A stretch of DNA of 47,119 nt from Candidatus Kuenenia stuttgartensis (GTDB lineage Bacteria > Planctomycetota > Planctomycetia > Planctomycetales > Planctomycetaceae): positions 1-47,119 of the forward strand of contig CAMAVB010000025.1 in NCBI GenBank assembly GCA_945861465.1, in the 5' to 3' direction. The notes below the pieces were generated by a model, which saw nothing but the letters and a program-made list of their open reading frames with translations, was not told the origin of the DNA and did not search any database. The translations under genes and the position numbers were made by a program. Shown piece by piece: positions 18,232 through 29,200 of the stretch; position 1 is the stretch's first letter, and every line of letters starts with the position of its first letter.

Positions 18232-18777
18232 ATGTCTCAGAGAATTGTCATGCGTACCGGGGAAGCACTGGTCGAAGATGAAGCAGGATGGTCAGCGGCT
18301 GAGCCGGAAGTCGTGATCGGAGAACTCGATGGACCCGTCGGAAATGCGATCGCCAATCTAATGGGAGATCAGTCAAAGGGTCATTCCAAAGTTTTCGCGA
18401 TCCTGAATTGTGATGTCCAGGTGCGCCCCGTGACAGTCATGGTCAGCAAGGTGACTGTCAAGAGCGAGAAGTACACCAATATTCTGATGGGGACAGTACA
18501 GGCAGCAATTGCCAATGGCGTCCTTGATGCCGTCCGCGCAGGCGACATCCCGAAAGAAAAAGCAAACGACCTTGGCATCATTGTATCCGTCTGGCTGGAC
18601 CCGGCAGTAATCACGGCAGAAGTGGATTACGAAATCCTCTTCCGCACACATCGCGCTGCGATTTCCAGGGCGATTGGAAAAGCTATGCGCAATGAACCAA
18701 CAATTGACTGGTTGCTCGAGAATCAGGACAAAGTCACTCACTGCTTTCACCAGATGGCGCTCGATGGTGATATCTGA
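18232..18777 (+). CDS. formaldehyde-activating enzyme (Fae) homologue with altered active site
   Basis: A 181-aa homologue of Fae, which condenses formaldehyde with tetrahydromethanopterin in C1 metabolism. Recognisable family blocks are RTGEALV at 8-14, LDGPVGNAIANL, QSKGHSKVFAIL, TVMVSKVTVKSEKY and IPKEKANDLGIIVSV. In characterised Fae the residue proposed as the active-site acid is the His of the V-A-H-I-D segment; here the aligned segment reads A-E24-P-E, so the His is missing. This suggests a divergent paralogue with a different substrate or a binding role. The start is ATG with AAGG/AGGA upstream. No tetrahydromethanopterin gene lies nearby. Confidence 0.85.
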   Translation: MSQRIVMRTGEALVEDEAGWSAAEPEVVIGELDGPVGNAIANLMGDQSKGHSKVFAILNCDVQVRPVTVMVSKVTVKSEKYTNILMGTVQAAIANGVLDAVRAGDIPKEKANDLGIIVSVWLDPAVITAEVDYEILFRTHRAAISRAIGKAMRNEPTIDWLLENQDKVTHCFHQMALDGDI

Positions 18778-18868
18778 CGGCCCTCGGCGAGCCGCGTGGG
18801 GTCAGCGAGCCAGTTAATTGCAAGGGCCGACGGGATCGCCTATGAATTGTCTTAACCACAGAAGTTGC

Positions 18869-18883
18869 TAGCCCGACTTCCCC
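18869..18883 (+). repeat. left outer terminal motif of the island
   Basis: Reads tagcccgacttcccc, preceded by ttgc. Its reverse complement is at 36823-36837, there with one extra base before the matching gcaa. It lies 53 bp beyond the stop codon of the IS1634-like transposase C-terminus, where an IS terminal inverted repeat is expected. Confidence 0.7.
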
Positions 18884-18935
18884 AGTTCGATGAGAAAAGA
18901 CAATGTTTTCTGGGACTTCAGGGTGTTTTTGCTCA

Positions 18936-19190
18936 CTACATTTGCTTCTGAGTTATTTTTGAAGGCAGTTTGAGGCTGAGTTTTTCCAGCAGGATTTGTT
19001 GGTGGTCAGTGGGTCTGGAAATGCACCGAGGTCGGACTTCCGGGCCGGAGCGAGTTGGCAGCACGACGTCCATGGAACGGATCTCGGAGAGTTCGGAAAG
19101 CACTCGCCGAGGTTCGCCACCCAGCCCGGCTTTGTCACAGAGCTGCCCCAATGTTTTCCACACCACTTATGCAAGGGCGGGTAAAATTTC
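18936..19190 (-). pseudogene. IS1634-like transposase, C-terminal fragment
   Basis: The minus strand encodes WKTLGQLCDKAGLGGEPRRV, then SMDVVLPTRSGPEVRPRC, then HQQILLEKLSLKLPSK and a stop (TAG at 18936-18938). This is the pattern I recall for the C-terminus of IS1634/IS4-type transposases. The upstream part (PPLHKWCGK) is in another frame, so a single-base shift probably lies near 19155. Only about 85 of the ~550 residues expected are present here. The matching N-terminus is 17 kb away at 36246-36672. Confidence 0.7.
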
Positions 19191-19358
19191 CGATTGCTTG
19201 ACTTGAGAATATCGGACGTCCAACGGCCATCCAAGTCGCCTCAATGTAGCGGGCCGAGGCCAATTCTGGTCAATTTCGGCTGACTCAGCGCGCACTTTCA
19301 GACACGGAACCGGCCGAATCGAATCCAGAGTGTTGGCCGCATGACGTTTATCTAATAT

Positions 19359-19978
19359 CTAATCGAGCAGCAGGGAAGCGAACACAATGCGCGAACGGTC
19401 CTGGGGATCATAGACATCCGACTCGGCGAACAGATTCTGACTTCGCCATAGCTCAAGAAGATCGTGCGTGTAAGACTTCACCGCCTGAGTCAGCAGCTTC
19501 GAACCGGGCCGGTGGCTCAGAAGAGCATTGAGCGCGTGGATGCGTTCGATCTGATCGCGTCGCACTTCGAAAATGACCTCACTGTCTTCGATGTATTTCT
19601 CGGCTTCACGTCGAGTGAACTCCTGCAGAAATCGATTGATGGTGGATCCGCTGGCCAGCGGTTCGTCGTCTCGGCGCGGACTTTTCCGACGATGGTTTTG
19701 CACAGGGAATCGTTTCGCAGCAAATGATCATCAGACCCATCAGCGTAACCGGCAAGAATCTGATAAACCTGTTGAGTCAGAATATCCTCTACCGAATGCG
19801 TGTTCGCTTTTTCGGACCTTGGGTCCGGCATTCGCCGAGCCCCTTCGGCCAGAATGCCCAACTTCTGATCCAACTCGCGAGTCGGGAGTAGACCTGCATC
19901 ACTGACGACTTCGCCGCCGTCAATAGTCATCGTAACCTGCTGCGACCGACTTCCAAAAGTTCCAGCTGCTCCGTACAC
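19359..19978 (-). pseudogene. IS1380-like transposase, frameshifted N-terminal part
   Basis: Read 5' to 3' on the minus strand, the first frame gives VVSDAGLLPTRELDQKLGIL, then HSVEDILTQQVYQILAGYAD and LLRNDSLCKTIVGK, the standard N-terminus of IS1380-family transposases. The reading then continues in a different frame as SPRRDDEPLASGSTINRFLQ and FTRREAEKYIEDSEVIFEV. The switch falls in a run of four A (complement of 19682-19685), consistent with loss of one base. The frame ends at 19359 after roughly 200 residues, short of the catalytic C-terminal half of a ~440-residue enzyme. Confidence 0.8.
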
Positions 19979-20211
19979 TCTGTCTCAGACGTTCAACGCC
20001 TCCCGTGCGAGTTAAGTGATGATTTTACAACCACTTGTACGCACGTGGAGGCCTGTCTGCTGGGGGCTTGGTGCGCAATGCAGGCCAGCGCTGACTTTCT
20101 AGTAATTGGGAAGTTCGCGGAGTGCAACGCGGAGTTTGATCAACGTTACGCGATTGCAACATCTACGATTTCATAAGTCACTAAAACCAGATTCCCCATG
20201 GAGCCAAGCCG

Positions 20212-23200
20212 ATGAGTGACAATGTTTCCGGACCAACTTTGCGCGAACTATTTGGAGATCTGGACTTCAGGGAAGGCGACCTCGGGCGCTCGGTCTACTC
20301 ACCAGCCGCGTACCTGGCGGATCTGCTGCAAATGTTGGAAGACGAGCTTCCGGTGAAGGACTTTAAGAGATTCGCATCGCGTCGCCCGGATATCGCAGGC
20401 GAACAGGGCATCATCCTCGATGGCGAGCAGTCTTTCACTAACATTCCTCATCTGGAGATTGTGAACCGTGTGATGGCGGCGCAAGTCAAGCACAACTCTG
20501 GCGGAATGGCAGCCGAGGCTGTGCTTGCCTCCGCACAACATCCATTGGCGTTGCCGATCGAGGTTCATTTCGAGCGATTACGGCGGCTCTTGCAGTTGTT
20601 GCGAGTGTCCCATCGCGATCTGTATTCGCGTTTTGCGAGGCACGCGGATGTTGACGTGCTAGCGGCCGAACGGCTGGGATTGTCACCCGTTCGCGCACGC
20701 GCGGTTCTCGATGTTCTGAAAGACGAACAGTTGCGAGCGGCATACGGCCTCGCGAGCGAGGAGAGTTTCGCGGACATCTGCGAGTTAGAGCGTTTCAAAC
20801 GTGCCACCGGCATTGATGGGGCCACCTTCCGCAAGTTGTTCTACGGACGCCTTAGCCCAAGCTCGTTCAACGCGCTGCGGCAGTCCGAGCGCCAGGCTGC
20901 TGGCGAGTTGTTCACGAACGCGGGACTCGATGGTTACGTCACGCTCGACGCCCCTGAAGCGATGTTGCTGTGGACGAGCGACTCCGGTGCTAACTCAGGC
21001 AACATCCCCGAAGCGTGGTTTGATCGTGTGCAACGCCTGTTGCGGCTCTCGCGATGGACTGGAATCGACCTTGATTCGCTTGAGCTGTGCCTGCGACGAT
21101 TGTGCGGCAATCAACTCGACGGTGCCGCGCTGCGCCGACTTGCGGTGATGGTTGACCTGCGCGACCGCTGTAGTGCGCCGTGGGACGTGCTGTGTAGTCT
21201 CTTCGATGAACTCAGCGGTAACGCTGCGCTGGGCGCTGCTGACGATCCGGCGCTCGCTGGCAGCCTGTTTGATCGCATCTTCAACGGAGCCGAAGCTCGT
21301 TTGGCGAAGAGCTACGTGCCATCAGGGCAGCATTACATTCCTGCGGTCTATGCGAGCTGGGTCAGGCTTGAGATCACAGGTGATCTTCTTTCCGATGAAG
21401 TCACGGGAAGCCAGGAACTGCGTACCCGTATTCAACGCGCATTGGGAATTTCCTCGCGTGATCTTGTAGCGATTGTAACTCGCTTTCGTGAACGTGCGAT
21501 GGCGCAGCAGCGTACGAGCATTTTGGACGGGAATTTGGGCGAGCGAGGGCTCTCCGTCCTGCATCGCATCGCGCGCCTGGCGGAACTCACGGAGTTGCCG
21601 CCGCTCGAATTGCTCCGTCTTGTTGATGTGCTGGAGGGAGACTCGCGGATCAAACAACTGAATGCGTTCGACGTGCTGCAACCAGGGGTGACAACGGCCA
21701 CCGATCTCTATCAGGTGCTGGAACGAGTCGATCAGAAGTCGGCGATGGAAGACCGTTTCTGGCTGATACAGAATTTGTTCGCTATCGGCTGGTGGGCCAA
21801 TGCCGAAGGCTTGACGCCGGATGATCTGAGCGCCGTTACGCTCCCGACAGAGGCTGCCGCCGCGCAAATGAAGGCCGATCTTGTCCGTCTATCGCAAGGT
21901 CTGATCGAGGCCTTCGAGCCATCTCAATTGCAGACTGCACAGCTGGAGTCGGCGCAGATCAACCCACGTACGGCGAGCATAGCGCTGGAGCATTTCTGCC
22001 AGCCGACGCGTCGACTAGCCTCGCCAGCCGACGCGCGCATCGTCACGTACAACGCTGGCGCGGCGTTCGCCGCGGCTCATGACGTTATACCGGCGCTCGC
22101 CGTCGTGTCGGTCGACGACTTGCTTTCACTGCAACTCGGCGAGGGCCTCGCAGCGCACCTGTATGCGGTGCTCGTTCGGCGCGGACTTCTCGACGAAGAG
22201 GGCGTGTTGCGATCCGAACGTCTTCCGGCTCAGCCTCAAGAGCTCGTGCTCGAACCTGACTTGTGCGGCAGCGAATGCGAGGTTTTCGACAGATTTTTCG
22301 AAATGCACAAGTCTGAAATCGCAAGTGGCAAAGTAGCCAGCGAAGTCGAGCTGGAACTGTTTCCATCCGACCTGTTGACGCTGGGGTTTGAAGTCGTGGA
22401 AGCCGACGAGTTTATCGAGCGATTGAGGATCCTGGATGTGATCGACACGGCGGGCGTCGTCCGCGATCCTTCCTTCTTCGCACAGGCCGAGAACCGGGAG
22501 CGATTTCGCACTCGTGTCGGGCTCGACGCGCACGTCGCGGAAATTCACGCCTTGCTCGCGTCGCGCGAGACACGTTGGTTGGCCACGCCGTTGGTATTGC
22601 CCGATGATGTCTGGTCTGGCCTTGGAATGGGCGCGGATCAGCAAGAGGCGCTTGTACAAAATCTGATCTTCAATGGCCATCTCGACGCGCAGCGCCGCAT
22701 CGTGGATCGCAAGGCGATCCTCGCGGTCTCTGTGGAGAATTTCGATCTGGCGTTGCAGTTCCAGCGCCAGCACGGATTGATCCTCGGAGCACTGCAAGCC
22801 GTGATCAAAGTCTCTCGTCGAGGCGTTCTGCGAGTCGACTCCGAAGCACTGCGTCCGATTGCTGATCGCATCCTCGCCTGCGAAGCTCACTTTGCGCTCT
22901 CAAAAGAGTTGCTCACAGCCGAGGGCCAGCCTACCTCCGAACTGTTGCAGATGCTGTCGAGTGACGTATCGGATTTCAAGTTCGATGCCCCACTCTCAAT
23001 TTCGCAGTTTGGCCAGTTTCGAGTGCTCCTTCAACAAATCACGCTCGATGCTGACGCCTGCCGGTTGACCGACGCAGCGCTGGCGTCGATTGACATCACC
23101 GAAGAGCACGCGGAGAACGTGCTCCAGACTCTGCAAGATTCAGGCGTGCTGCGGCCTGATCGAACTCTGGTGGCCGAACGGGTAGAGACACTAGCCCAGC

Positions 23201-26200
23201 TCAACGCGGCGCTGGACTTTGCCGTGCCCGGTTACGCCGACTATTCGCGTGAAATTTTCTTTCTGCTGCATGATGTCGCCGTGACTGTTTCCGCCAAAGT
23301 GAACTCGCTCATTACGTCACTCGCCGAAGTCGAAGCCGCTCAATCGGAGGCCGTGCTGGGTGCGCTATCCGCCGAGTTGGAACTGAGTCCAGCGGCCACT
23401 GCGTCTATCGTCAAGCCGTTGCTGCGCGACGCCGCGCATCCCATCAGCGCGTTAATTGCACCAGTGTTAGTCGCGAGGAGGGCGGGTGTTGTTTTCGACG
23501 AGCCGCCCGCCGATCGGGTTTTTGTCTCGACGTTGCGCCGAGCGCGCCAATTCGCAAACTACGCTCGCAAGTTGCGCATGAGCGCTCGTGAGATCGACGT
23601 CGCATTTACGGAACAAGAGCTCGTGGACAAGTTCCCTGAGCCGCTCCATTTACCAGCCGGTGTGGACCGCATCGACGCACTGTGGAGCGGACCGGGTGGC
23701 AAAATCTACCTGTTCCGTGGGCCGTTTTTCTGGACGTTCGACAGTTCAACGTTGCAACCCATCGACACGCAGCAGCCGGTGAAAGTGCTCTCGCCAGAGT
23801 TCGAGGCGTTGCGCGAAGTGGATGCCGTTTACACGACGCCTGGTGGCGACCACTACCTGCTGGCTGAAGGAAGCGTTTGGCGGCTGGCAGCGGGCAGCAA
23901 TCAATGGTTCAGGAGTGCGCGACTTTTTGGCCGCGTGGCGAGTCACTTCGAGGACCCCGAGCGCATCGACGCCGCGTTTCAAGATCAAGAAGGGCGAGTG
24001 TGCTTGTTCGCCAAGGACCAATATGTGCGCTATGAGCGCCTGCCGAGTGAGACTGTGGACGAGGGCTACCCGCAGCGCATCGCCACGCATTGGCCCGTGG
24101 AGCTTGGCTTCGGGCGTCTGCCTGCGACCTTCGCGACCGGAATCGATGCGGCGGTTGGGCGTAAGGATAGTCTCACGTGGATGTTTAAGGGCCAACATTT
24201 CGTCACGTCCACTGAGCCCGGCATCGAACGGCCCATCGTCGACCATTGGGGGCGAGTCCGCCACGAGCTGGCGTCGGCCGCACGAATCGACGCGGTCCTC
24301 GACCTTGATGGCCGCTGTGCGGTGATCGTGGGTGACCAACTCACGGCGTTCGACAACAGCCTGGAGACGGAAGGGTTGTGCGCCGACGCCGGTTATCCGC
24401 GCACTCTGGTGTCCGTGTTTCCTGACCTCCCTGAACACTTCCGGCACGGCATCGATGCCGGACTCACTGTAGAAGGGCAGCGCACTCTGTTTCGCGAAGG
24501 GCTGTGCGCGACTCGCTCCGGGACCGAGGTCGGTTGGACCGAGTCACCAACGCGCGACAGTCGCTTCGCACGCGTCAGGAATGTCTTGCTAGAGACTGGT
24601 CAGGTCGACGCGGCCTTCATGGGCCTCGACGGAAGGACATATCTCTTCAGCGGGAATCAATACGTGCGATACAGCGGCGCGGATTTGAGCCGCATTGACG
24701 AGGGTTTTCCGCGCACCATCCGCGAGGACTGGGGTGGGCTTGAGCGGGTCGATGCCGCATGCACGCTCGCCGGCATGACCTACCTGTTCGGCTCGGGCGA
24801 GCAGGGCGGCATGTACATGTGCTACTCCAGTCGTAACTACAAATCACCAGATCAGGGTTATCCGAAGCCCACGCAGGACAACTTCTGGAATCTACCGCAG
24901 GCACTGCTTGACCAGGGCTTCCGCACGCCCGACGCCGTCTTCGTTGCACCAGAGGGACGCACGTATCTTTTCAGCGGCGATCAGGTCATTGGCTTCGAGC
25001 ACAACCATCGCTGGTGGAGTGAGCCCCGACCGATTAGCGAGGTTTGGAACGGCATGCCGTTCAACGCGGTCTCTGCGGCGTTCACTGCTCGGGATGGGCG
25101 TTCTTATTTGTTTTCGTCAGAAAGCGAACCTCGCTTCGCGCGCTACTCGGACTCCACGCTCCAACGTCTTGACGACCGCTTTCCCAAGCCGTCGAAAGGG
25201 CAATTTGGAAAGCTGGCCAACAACCTCGCGCAGACGGGTCGTGTGGACGCCGCCCTGACAATTACCACTGACGATCCGTCCCGACCGGACGTTCACTACT
25301 TGTTCTCGGGAGAGCAGTTCTACCGCTATTCTGGCAACGACTTCGATGCGGTCGATGAGGGCTATCCCAAACGCATCCAGACTGCGCTGCGGGCCGAACC
25401 ACCATTCGCCAGTCTCGATGCGCCAGCCGAACGTGGTATCGACGGAGTGTGGGCCGACCGTGGCAGCGTGTTCGTGTTCCTTGCCGATCGCATCTACGCG
25501 AGCTCTCCGGTGCAAGTCCGCAGGCTCCAGTCGCTGGGCATCGATGCACCGCGCGCAGTGGACATTGATGATGGGCATCTATCCATCTGTAGTGCGAAGG
25601 GGTGGATGCACATTCGCTCACCCGACGCTTTTCGCGCTGTGAGCTACCCGTCCGCGCCTCGCTCGCTGCGCGCAGTCCCACCAAAGTTTCAGGGGGCGCT
25701 CACAGCACTGCTGCGCGGTCGAGACGGCAACGTCTACCTCTTCAACGGTCAACGTTGCTTCGACCAGTCGCTTGAGCGAGAGTACGCGATCGGTGCGGCG
25801 TTCGGACTTGTGCGGAATGTCGTCTTCGACGAATCCCGGGTCGATGCCGCGCTGCGAGGCCAGGACGGCGTGTTCTATCTGTTCGCCGGAGATCAGTTCC
25901 TGAGCTACACGCCAAGTGCCGAGAAACCCCGCGAGCTGCCCGAGCTTTCGGATCGAATGCCGGCTGCAATTGCAGATCGCTTCGGAGGCCTTGAACATGT
26001 GCGGCATGCTTTCGTACGCGATGGGATCACTTACCTCATTGAAGCACCGAACGAGGTGGGCGAATTCCGGTACGTGCGTTACTCGAGTGCCGACTACTCC
26101 CGTCCCGACAATGCGCAGCCCCTTGTTGGCGACTTCCTGTTCTGGAACCTGCCGCCCGAATTCGTGGATCGCGGCTTCGATCGCATCGATGTGGTCCTGG

Positions 26201-29200
26201 CGGAAGGTGAAGGGGACCTGTTGTTTGTGTGTGGGCGCGAGTTCGTGTTGTACGATGGCGGCACGCAAAGCTGGACGCCCCCGCGCCCGCTGGCTGTGCG
26301 TTGGGCCGAGCTAGCGAAGCGCGACCCGGACTTCAGTTCGATCAATGCAATCTTTCGCGCGCCGGACGAAAGCACGTGGATATTCTCCAACAACTCCTGC
26401 GTTAATCTCGACGGCCCGTCGCCGATTGTTCGCGCTCACATCAACGTCCGCTGGGGTCGCTTCGACAATCGCTTCACTTTGGCAAACCGAATCGACACAG
26501 CCTGCGTTTTCGGCGAGTTCACGTTCCTGTTCGCTGGCGACCAATACGTGCGTTACTCCGGCACGAACTACTCGTTCGTCGATGCTGGTTATCCCAGGCG
26601 GATCACGGGTGAAATGCGCAAGGAGCCGATCTTCCAGCACCTGCCGGCGGAGCTCGAACACCGCTTCACGCTTCTTGATCGGGAAGCCGTGTGGATTGAG
26701 TGCGCTTTCACGACTGGTGGCGTGTGTTACTTGCAAATCGCCGGGCAGGCATTCGCCGTATCCGCGCAGGTCTCGCGCAGCTTCCCACTCGCTCGTCTTG
26801 GCCGGATGCGCAACGAGCTCGTACGACGCGCCAAGGTCGATGCGGCGTTCAGCCTTGGGGATCAACTTTTCCTTCTGAGCGGCGACCAGTACGTCCGCTA
26901 CAGTAACGCAAATCTTGATTTCGTCGACGACGGCTATCCTCAGACCATCGACGAACGACTCCTAGGAGAGCTCGCGCCTGCACCGACGGTGTCGCTTCCC
27001 GGACAGTTCCACTTTGATCTTGACGCCGCTGTGCTTACTGACGGTGTACTGTATCTGTTCCGACGCCGAGAGTTCGTGCGTTTCGACACAAGACAAGGCG
27101 CAGGTGAGTTGAAGGTCGAAGCCATCAAGGACGTCTTCGGGCGCGTTCAAAATGCCTTCCTCCCAACGCCGCATGACCCATCGCCACGCATTGACGCAGC
27201 TTTCGTGGCTGCCGATGGAGCGCTGTATGTATTTAAGGGCGAGCAGCATCTGCGATATTCGGATCCTGATGCGACTACGGTCGATGAGGGCTATCCGTGC
27301 CTCATCCGCGATCGCTGGGGTGACCTGCCTGGCATGTTCGAAAAGCAAATCGACGTAGCCTTCGTGCTCGACGGCCGCTCGTACCTGGGGCGCGGCGAAC
27401 ACTACGCGCGATTCGGCAACTCAAGCCATCGGCGTGTGGACTCGGTCCAGCCGCAGTCCTTCGTTGCCTGCTTCCGCGCCGCGAATGACTTTCAATTGCA
27501 GGACCTGCGCCTCATTCAACGATTTGTTTCACTGTGTCGCCTGCATCCGGCGGAGAACAATGGCCTGACCGATTTCCTGCTGCGCGATCCTCGCGAGAAA
27601 GCGGATCCGTACGCTCTGTTGGCCGCGTTGTTCGAGTGGGAGGTCGGTGATCTTCAATGGCTGAAACGCCAGGACGGGTTCCTGAACCGGCCAGTTCGCA
27701 GTGTGTCCAGCGAAGAGCGTTTCGACCTCGAACTCGTGTTGCGCATCCACGAGACAATGGAGCTTTCGCTCCGCTTGAGGTCGCACCCCGAAGAGTTATT
27801 TACCCGTGTATGGCTGCCGCTGTATGGAGGCGCGCCACAACGCCAGCCGGACTACACTGTGACCGCGCTTGGGCGCATGCTTGCTGCGTTGTATCCGGGT
27901 GATGACTGGAAGCAAATCGAACGTCAACTCACCGATGCGCACAACACGACACTCCGCGACGCTCTGTCGGCCTGGCTCGTCGCACACATTCGCGATCCCC
28001 GTCGTCTTACGGACCGGCGCGACTTGAGCAATCTGTTGCTGACCGAGGTCGAGATGGTTGCCAGCGCCGATACGAGTCCGATCGTTGAGGCTATCGCCGC
28101 TGTGCAACTGTTTGTGCATCGCGCTTTGATGGGGCTTGAAGGTGTGGAGTTTCGGAAAGGCGAGAAGGGTCGCGAGCAGTTCAAGTCACGCTGGCAATGG
28201 TTCCGCAACTATCGAGTGTGGGAGGCTAATCGCAAGGTCTTCCTTTACCCTGAGTCGTATATTCGGCCCGAGTTGCGCGACACCCGTACTCCTGCATTTG
28301 AAAAACTGCGCAACGACCTTTTGCAAGGCGAGATCGACAACCTGTCGGTTACCAGGGCGTTCAGGAAATACATCGACGATTTCGCCGAGGTTTCCAGTCT
28401 GGCCATCGCTGGAGGATACGTGCGTTCTCCGGGCGACGATACCGAGTTGATCCTATTTGGCCGCACTCGCTCTGAGCCGCGCCGATTCTACTTCCGCACG
28501 GCGCGTTTCCCGCAGGGCAGCATGGTCAACGCCGATTGGCGAGCCTGGCAGCCGATGGGTGTCGAGATCGCCGCAGAGCGAGTGCATCCAGTGTGGGCCT
28601 TCGGACGCATCTTCGTCTTTTGGTATGAACTCGACCAGAAGACAAATTCCAACAGCCCCGTCACGATGACCCGAACTCCGGTTGAGAACTCGGCCGGAAC
28701 GGAAAAGATCTCCAACTCCGGGGCGGTCACCCATCGAATTCGCATCCGCTACACGCTTCAGGACCTGAATGGCGAGTGGAAGGCCCCTCAGGAGCTGAAG
28801 CCGAAGGAGGATTTGCTGCAAAGCCGTTTCTCGATAGAAGACGTGAAGTTGCAAGTGAGATTGGCCAGGCACGGCGGAGGTCGGTCGCATGGCGACATTG
28901 TCGTGAGCTGCAACTGGCGCGTGGATGAGGCCGAAATGGACGCCCTGCTGGTTGAGCTGCGTTTGAAGCGACAGCTAAAGCTCCTGGAATACAGCATCTT
29001 CTCCCAGTTGGTTTTTGTTCCGCTCGTTAAGGAGAGTCTGGCCCCAGGCAGCCGTGCCGAGCTGGATCGAATTGACGCGGACATCAGGCAGTTAGAGAGC
29101 CAACGTACAACGTCGAGGGCTGCATTCTCGATGTCGAGCGACTTTGAGACTCAGTCGCTCTTCCCAGGATCGCGTTCCGATGCACCTATCGTGACGATCC

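Noticed and set aside
18778..18868. Target-site duplication of the island (compared with 36838-36850)
   Set aside because: The flanks beyond the terminal motifs (…cacagaa and atcatcg…) show no direct match of 4 bp or more that can be separated from the inverted gcaa/ttgc extension.
21322..25578. Long open frames on the opposite strand of the TcA-like gene (up to about 250 codons)
   Set aside because: They mirror the high-GC codon pattern of the sense gene, contain Arg/Ala/Ser-rich peptides without domain motifs, and the sense frame is unquestionable.
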